NCBI GenBank assembly: GCA_937950325.1 | Contig: CALFDJ010000042.1 | Coordinates: 54,399 to 118,398 of the forward strand | DNA: 64,000 nt | Reading direction: 5' to 3' | Source: an uncultured Collinsella sp. | GTDB lineage: Bacteria > Actinomycetota > Coriobacteriia > Coriobacteriales > Coriobacteriaceae | In this document: positions 60,617-64,000 of the stretch, piece after piece | Layout of the letters: each line of letters opens with the position of its first letter | Numbering within the stretch: position 1 is the stretch's first letter | Made by a program: the position numbers and the translations under genes | Notes under the pieces: model-generated | What the model saw: only the letters and a program-made list of their open reading frames with translations | Database searches by the model: none | What the model was told of the DNA's origin: nothing

Positions 60617-60820
60617 TGTTAACGTACTCTACTTTTTCTATCTGCATCTCTTCTGCTTTATAAGTCCATACGGCAATACCGTTCACGGCTGTATTTCTAC
60701 CGATTACCAGATTCTCAAAAAGTGACAAACGATGTGTTATGAGTACGTTAACATAGCCCGTAACGTGCGGTATCGTGAACACTTGGTTCATGCCGCTTCA
60801 AGTTGTTAACGTACTCATAA
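60617..60820. promoter_or_regulatory. Three galactose operators in the divergent promoter region
   Basis: TGTTAACGTACTC occurs at 60617-60629. The 17-bp TTATGAGTACGTTAACA at 60737-60753 and its exact reverse complement at 60804-60820 flank a 50-bp spacer. TTAACA (60748-60753), 17 bp and TATCGT could be the galK promoter, with its -35 box inside the middle site. The paired layout would allow looping by a LacI-type tetramer or dimer pair. Confidence 0.75.
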
Positions 60821-60860
60821 CGACGCAAAACCCACCCTGCGCGCCAAGGAAAGGACTCCC

Positions 60861-62066
60861 ATGACCACCCCCGACGAAAAGACATTCGCCACGCTCACCA
60901 AGCTGTTCGAGGAGGAGTTTGGCCCCATCGGCGACCGCCAGGTGCTCTACGTGCACGCGCCCGGCCGTTCCGAGATCAGCGGCAACCACACCGACCACGA
61001 GGGCGGCCACGTTATCGCCGGCTCGCTCGATGTCGCCGTCGACGGCATCGCCGTGGCAACCGATTCCAACAAGGTTCGCGTAGCCGACGAGGGCTACCCC
61101 ACCTTTGAGATCACACTCGATACGCTAGATGTTCAGGAGTCCGAGAAGGGCACGTCCGCAAGCCTCGTCCGCGGCATGGCCCACGAAATCGCTGCCCTGG
61201 GCGTTGAGCCCCAGGGCTTCGACTTCGCCTTCACCTGCTCCGTTCCCTCGGGCGGCGGCCTTTCCAGCTCCGCTGCCGTCGAGGCCGCATACGGCCGCGC
61301 CATGGAGACGCTCTGGGGCGCGCCTGCCATTGAGCCCGTCACGCTCGCTCAGATGAGCCAGCGCACCGAGAACAACTACTACGGCAAGCCCTGCGGTCTG
61401 ATGGACCAGGCCGCTGTGTGCCTGGGCGGCCTTGCCTACATGGACTTTGAGGACCAGACTCAGCCTAAGACCCAGAAGCTCGAGCTCAACTTTGAGGATC
61501 ACGGCTATGCGCTCGTGCTCGTTAAGGTCGGCGCCGACCATGTGGCGGCTACCGACGACTACGCAGCCGTTCCGCGCGAGATGCAGGACGTCGCCGCCGA
61601 GTTTGGTAAGGCACGCCTGTGCGAGGTAAACGTTGCCGACTTTGACGCCAAGCTCCCCGAGCTGCGCGCCAAGCTGGGCGACCGCGCCTGCCTGCGCGCC
61701 GTTCACTACTGGTACGAGAACGGCCTGGTCGACAAGCGCTGGGCAGCCCTGAACGCCGGCGACATTGACCGGTTCCTGGTCTTGACGCGCGAGTCCGGCG
61801 CCAGTTCTGCCATGTACCTGCAGAATGTCGTTGCCAAGCTGGGCTCCGAGCAGCCCTCCATGTACGCGCTTGCTCTCGCCGAGCATGTGCTCGACGGGCG
61901 CGGCGCCGTTCGTATTCACGGCGGCGGCTTTGGTGGCACCATCCAGGCCTTCGTGCCGCTCGACCTGGTCGACACCTTCATTGCCAAGATGAACGGCTGG
62001 CTGGGCGAGGGCTCTGCCCGTCACTACGCCATCTCTGACAAGGGGGCTTACGCGACATGGCTGTAA
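60861..62066 (+). CDS. galK: Galactokinase
   Basis: A 401-residue GHMP kinase phosphorylating galactose at C1, first step of the Leloir pathway. The galactokinase signature GRSEISGNHTDHEGGHV (near residue 35) is present, with Glu-Ile-Ser replacing the commoner Asn-Leu-Ile beside it. The ATP loop is SVPSGGGLSSSAAVEAA and the C-terminal motif GGGFGGTIQAFV. It overlaps galT. AAGGAAAGGAC precedes the ATG. Confidence 0.94.
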   Translation: MTTPDEKTFATLTKLFEEEFGPIGDRQVLYVHAPGRSEISGNHTDHEGGHVIAGSLDVAVDGIAVATDSNKVRVADEGYPTFEITLDTLDVQESEKGTSASLVRGMAHEIAALGVEPQGFDFAFTCSVPSGGGLSSSAAVEAAYGRAMETLWGAPAIEPVTLAQMSQRTENNYYGKPCGLMDQAAVCLGGLAYMDFEDQTQPKTQKLELNFEDHGYALVLVKVGADHVAATDDYAAVPREMQDVAAEFGKARLCEVNVADFDAKLPELRAKLGDRACLRAVHYWYENGLVDKRWAALNAGDIDRFLVLTRESGASSAMYLQNVVAKLGSEQPSMYALALAEHVLDGRGAVRIHGGGFGGTIQAFVPLDLVDTFIAKMNGWLGEGSARHYAISDKGAYATWL

Positions 62067-63685
62067 TGACTGACGTGCGCGAGGCTGCGCAGGGCCTCAT
62101 CGAATATGCTATCCACCGATCGATGATCGGACAGGACGACCGCATCTGGGCCTACAACACCATTCTGGAGTGTATCGGCGCCACGGGCCCCGCACTCGAC
62201 ATGGATTGGGCACTACGGACCGAGAAGATTTCGCTCTTGCACCCCGATACGCTCCCCGACTTTGACCTGGAAGGCACGCTTGCCGTGCTTTCCGATGCTG
62301 CCGTTGCCAACGGCGCTGCCGAGGACACGGCGTCGGGCCGCGACCGCATCGCCATGCGCATCATGGGCGCGCTCATGCCGAGGCCTTCGGTTGTAAACGA
62401 AGAGTTCAATGGGCGCATGGGCGTCAACGAGCCCCGCGCCGCGACCGACTGGTTCTACGGCCTGTGCTGCGACGCCGGCTACGTGCGCCGTGCCGCTATC
62501 GCGCGCAACATCAAATGGAGCACCCCCACCAACTGGGGCGATCTTGAGATCACCATCAACCTGTCCAAGCCCGAGAAGGACCCGCGCGATATTGCCGCAG
62601 CAGGTGCAGCCAAGAACACGGGCGAGAAGTATCCCGCTTGTCAGCTCTGCATCGAAAACGAGGGCTATCCCGGACGCTCCGCCGCAGCCGACGGCGGCGC
62701 CCATCCCGCCCGTCAGAACCTGCGCGTTATTCCCATTCAGCTAAATGGCGAGCGCTGGGGCTTCCAGTACAGCCCGTACGCGTACTTTAACGAGCACTGC
62801 ATTGCCATGAGCTCCGAGCATCGTCCGATGCACGTCGACCGCAAGGGGCTGACCTGCCTGCTCGACTTTGTCGACCTGTTCCCGCACTACTTTATTGGCT
62901 CCAACGCCGACCTGCCCATCGTGGGCGGCTCGATCTTGTCGCACGACCACTTCCAGGGCGGCGCGCACGAGTTCCCCATGATGCATGCCGCCGAGGTCTC
63001 GCAGTTTAGCGTGCCCGGATTTGACCAGGTTAGCGGTACCGTGCTGCAGTGGCCGCTCTCGGTGCTGCGCCTGCGCTCGCACGACCGCACCCAGCTGCTC
63101 GACGCTGCCGAGAAGATTATCCTCGCCTGGCGCGAGTGGACCGATGAGTCCGCGGGCGTCATCGCGCACACAGCCGATGGCGTGGCGCACAACACCGTGA
63201 CGCCCGTCATCCGCCGCGTCGACTCCCGCGGCAATGCCGGCGGCGAGATTTACGAGGCCTACCTGGCGCTTCGCTGCAATATCACGACCGACGAACATCC
63301 GCTGGGCGTATTCCACCCGCATGCCGAGTACCACCACATTAAGAAGGAGAACATCGGCCTGATCGAGGTCATGGGCCTGGCCATTTTGCCGCCGCGCTTG
63401 GTTCCCGAGCTCGGCGCTGTCCGCGAGCACCTGCTGGCGGCCAAGGCCGATGCCAGCTACGACCTCGCCGCTGCGCTCGAGGACGATGATCTTTGTCGCA
63501 GCCATGCCGCGTGGGCCGAGGACGTCTTTGCTCGCCGCGCCGACGAGCTTACGGCCGACAACGCCATCGATATCCTGCACGAGGAGGTCGGCGTGGTATT
63601 TGGCCACGTGCTCGACAACGCCGGCGTCTTTAAGTGGGACGAGACAGGACGCGCCGCCCAGCAGCGCTTTATCGACTCGCTGTAA
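62057..63685 (+). CDS. galT: UDP-glucose--hexose-1-phosphate uridylyltransferase, GalT class II
   Basis: A 542-residue class II transferase exchanging UMP between UDP-glucose and galactose 1-phosphate. The length and the motifs RPSVVNEEFNGRMG, SSEHRPMHVDRKG and ILSHDHFQGGAHEFPM mark the Firmicutes/Actinobacteria class II type rather than the short E. coli type. The start is ATG 62057, which lies inside galK about 11 bp behind AGGGGG; ATG 62066 overlapping the galK stop is an alternative. galE is not in the window. Confidence 0.93.
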   Translation: MAVMTDVREAAQGLIEYAIHRSMIGQDDRIWAYNTILECIGATGPALDMDWALRTEKISLLHPDTLPDFDLEGTLAVLSDAAVANGAAEDTASGRDRIAMRIMGALMPRPSVVNEEFNGRMGVNEPRAATDWFYGLCCDAGYVRRAAIARNIKWSTPTNWGDLEITINLSKPEKDPRDIAAAGAAKNTGEKYPACQLCIENEGYPGRSAAADGGAHPARQNLRVIPIQLNGERWGFQYSPYAYFNEHCIAMSSEHRPMHVDRKGLTCLLDFVDLFPHYFIGSNADLPIVGGSILSHDHFQGGAHEFPMMHAAEVSQFSVPGFDQVSGTVLQWPLSVLRLRSHDRTQLLDAAEKIILAWREWTDESAGVIAHTADGVAHNTVTPVIRRVDSRGNAGGEIYEAYLALRCNITTDEHPLGVFHPHAEYHHIKKENIGLIEVMGLAILPPRLVPELGAVREHLLAAKADASYDLAAALEDDDLCRSHAAWAEDVFARRADELTADNAIDILHEEVGVVFGHVLDNAGVFKWDETGRAAQQRFIDSL

Positions 63686-63732
63686 CGATCCCTTGGGGAC
63701 GGAGGAAAACGGATCATTTCGTCTTCAAAACA

Positions 63733-63772
63733 ACGGCGCCCGCCGGCAACATCGCCGACGGGCACCGTTTTT
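63733..63772 (+). terminator. Intrinsic terminator of galK-galT
   Basis: ACGGCGCCCGCCGGC (63733-63747) pairs with 63754-63768, two G-T wobbles, followed by TTTTT (63768-63772). It lies 47 bp after the galT stop. Confidence 0.88.
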
Positions 63773-63776
63773 GAGT

Positions 63777-63834
63777 GTAGTCATTGGGGACGTTCTTAAA
63801 CGACTAGTTATTAAAGAACGTCCCCAATGACTAC
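63777..63834. repeat. Perfect 21-bp inverted repeat after galT
   Basis: GTAGTCATTGGGGACGTTCT plus T at 63777-63797 is matched exactly in reverse at 63814-63834, with a 16-nt AT-rich loop containing ACTAGT. Fragments of the same word (GGAATGTCCC, GGAACGTCCC) follow at 63840-63877. It is not a typical terminator because no T run follows; it may be a repeat unit or mobile-element end. Confidence 0.65.
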
Positions 63835-63887
63835 CCCAAGGAATGTCCCAGACTGCCGGCAGAAAAGGAACGTCCCTAACTGCCGCA

Positions 63888-64000
63888 TCCGGAGCAAGAC
63901 AACGCCGCAGGCAGAGGACGGACAGCGAGCGGGTCGCATTTGAGGCAAGGTGACGTGAAACGAAAGGGCGCTGACCTTCTGGTCGCGCCCTTGAAGTTGA
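63888..64000 (-). repeat. Nested three-stem intergenic element, copy F4 (cut by the window edge)
   Basis: Read on the minus strand this gives TCAACTTC, stem C AAGGGCGC (63985-63992 with 63964-63971) tipped by GACC-AGAA-GGTC and a bulged A, then TCGTTTCACGTCACCTTGC. The order and the conserved words are those of F2, but the stem bases differ. The stem A and B left arms should lie beyond position 64000. Confidence 0.65.

Overview
The window looks like the chromosome of a human-gut Collinsella or a close relative (Coriobacteriia, Actinomycetota). This is inferred from the roughly 60% GC, the gene content (PTS sugar uptake, pyruvate formate-lyase fermentation, diiron flavoprotein, galK-galT, agmatine deiminase) and from intergenic repeats that remind me of that genus; no 16S or other marker is present. 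I see no rRNA, tRNA, CRISPR array, integrase, transposase or prophage. Almost everything is ordinary coding DNA, interrupted by two small accessory patches and an unusually dense set of structured intergenic elements.

Layout. 1-2.6 kb: amino-acid ABC transporter plus a class-I amidotransferase-like hydrolase. 2.7-4.9 kb (minus): a GGDEF-like/REC/HD-GYP regulator with an HPt protein. 5.1-13.2 kb: alpha/beta hydrolase, radical SAM protein, SEC-C methionine aminopeptidase, 2-hydroxyacid dehydrogenase, M18 aminopeptidase, Ntn amidohydrolase, phosphofructokinase. 13.7-17.2 kb (minus): FtsX-like ABC exporter pair. 17.4-19.6 kb: GyrI-like protein behind a LexA-type box, a scar joining Abi and ClC gene fragments, and ogt. 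19.9-25.3 kb: aspartate-family amino-acid block, asd and lysC divergent from thrC and thrB. 25.5-26.9 kb: a DUF3990/XRE toxin-antitoxin-like pair with a double operator. 27-30.5 kb (minus): engB, mtnN, a serine-hydrolase remnant, pflA, degV. 30.8-36.4 kb (minus): sucrose/fructan operon (LacI regulator, GH32, PTS EIIBC, sucrose-6-phosphate hydrolase). 36.7-39.1 kb (minus): pyruvate formate-lyase split into a main subunit and a separate glycyl-radical domain. 39.6-44.3 kb: MarR regulator and a heterodimeric ABC exporter. 44.9-49.3 kb: DAHP synthase, agmatine deiminase and an APC antiporter. 49.6-52.6 kb (minus): a Bce-like ABC transporter. 52.7-55.8 kb: a NUDIX-Vsr fusion protein, a possible small ORF, an AraC regulator and a HAD phosphatase. 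56.1-59.4 kb: class II aldolase divergent from a DeoR regulator, then a diiron flavoprotein. 59.5-63.7 kb: LacI regulator divergent from galK-galT.

How the genes work together: sugar entry (sucrose PTS, galK-galT) leads to glycolysis (pfkA, fba), then to pyruvate formate-lyase with its activase, with the flavodiiron protein as probable oxygen/NO protection for anaerobic radical enzymes. Aspartate is routed to homoserine and threonine by the asd-lysC/thrC-thrB block.

Most interesting signals: (1) a family of about 90-130 bp compound hairpins with perfect but sequence-variable outer and inner stems and conserved internal loops, six intact copies, nearly all just 3' of genes; (2) a second family of nested three-stem elements with covarying stems, including one cut by the right window edge, which gives a testable prediction; (3) a NUDIX hydrolase fused to a Vsr endonuclease; (4) the split pyruvate formate-lyase; (5) a DUF3990/XRE pair with paired dyad operators. 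All assignments are from reading the sequence; no database search was run.
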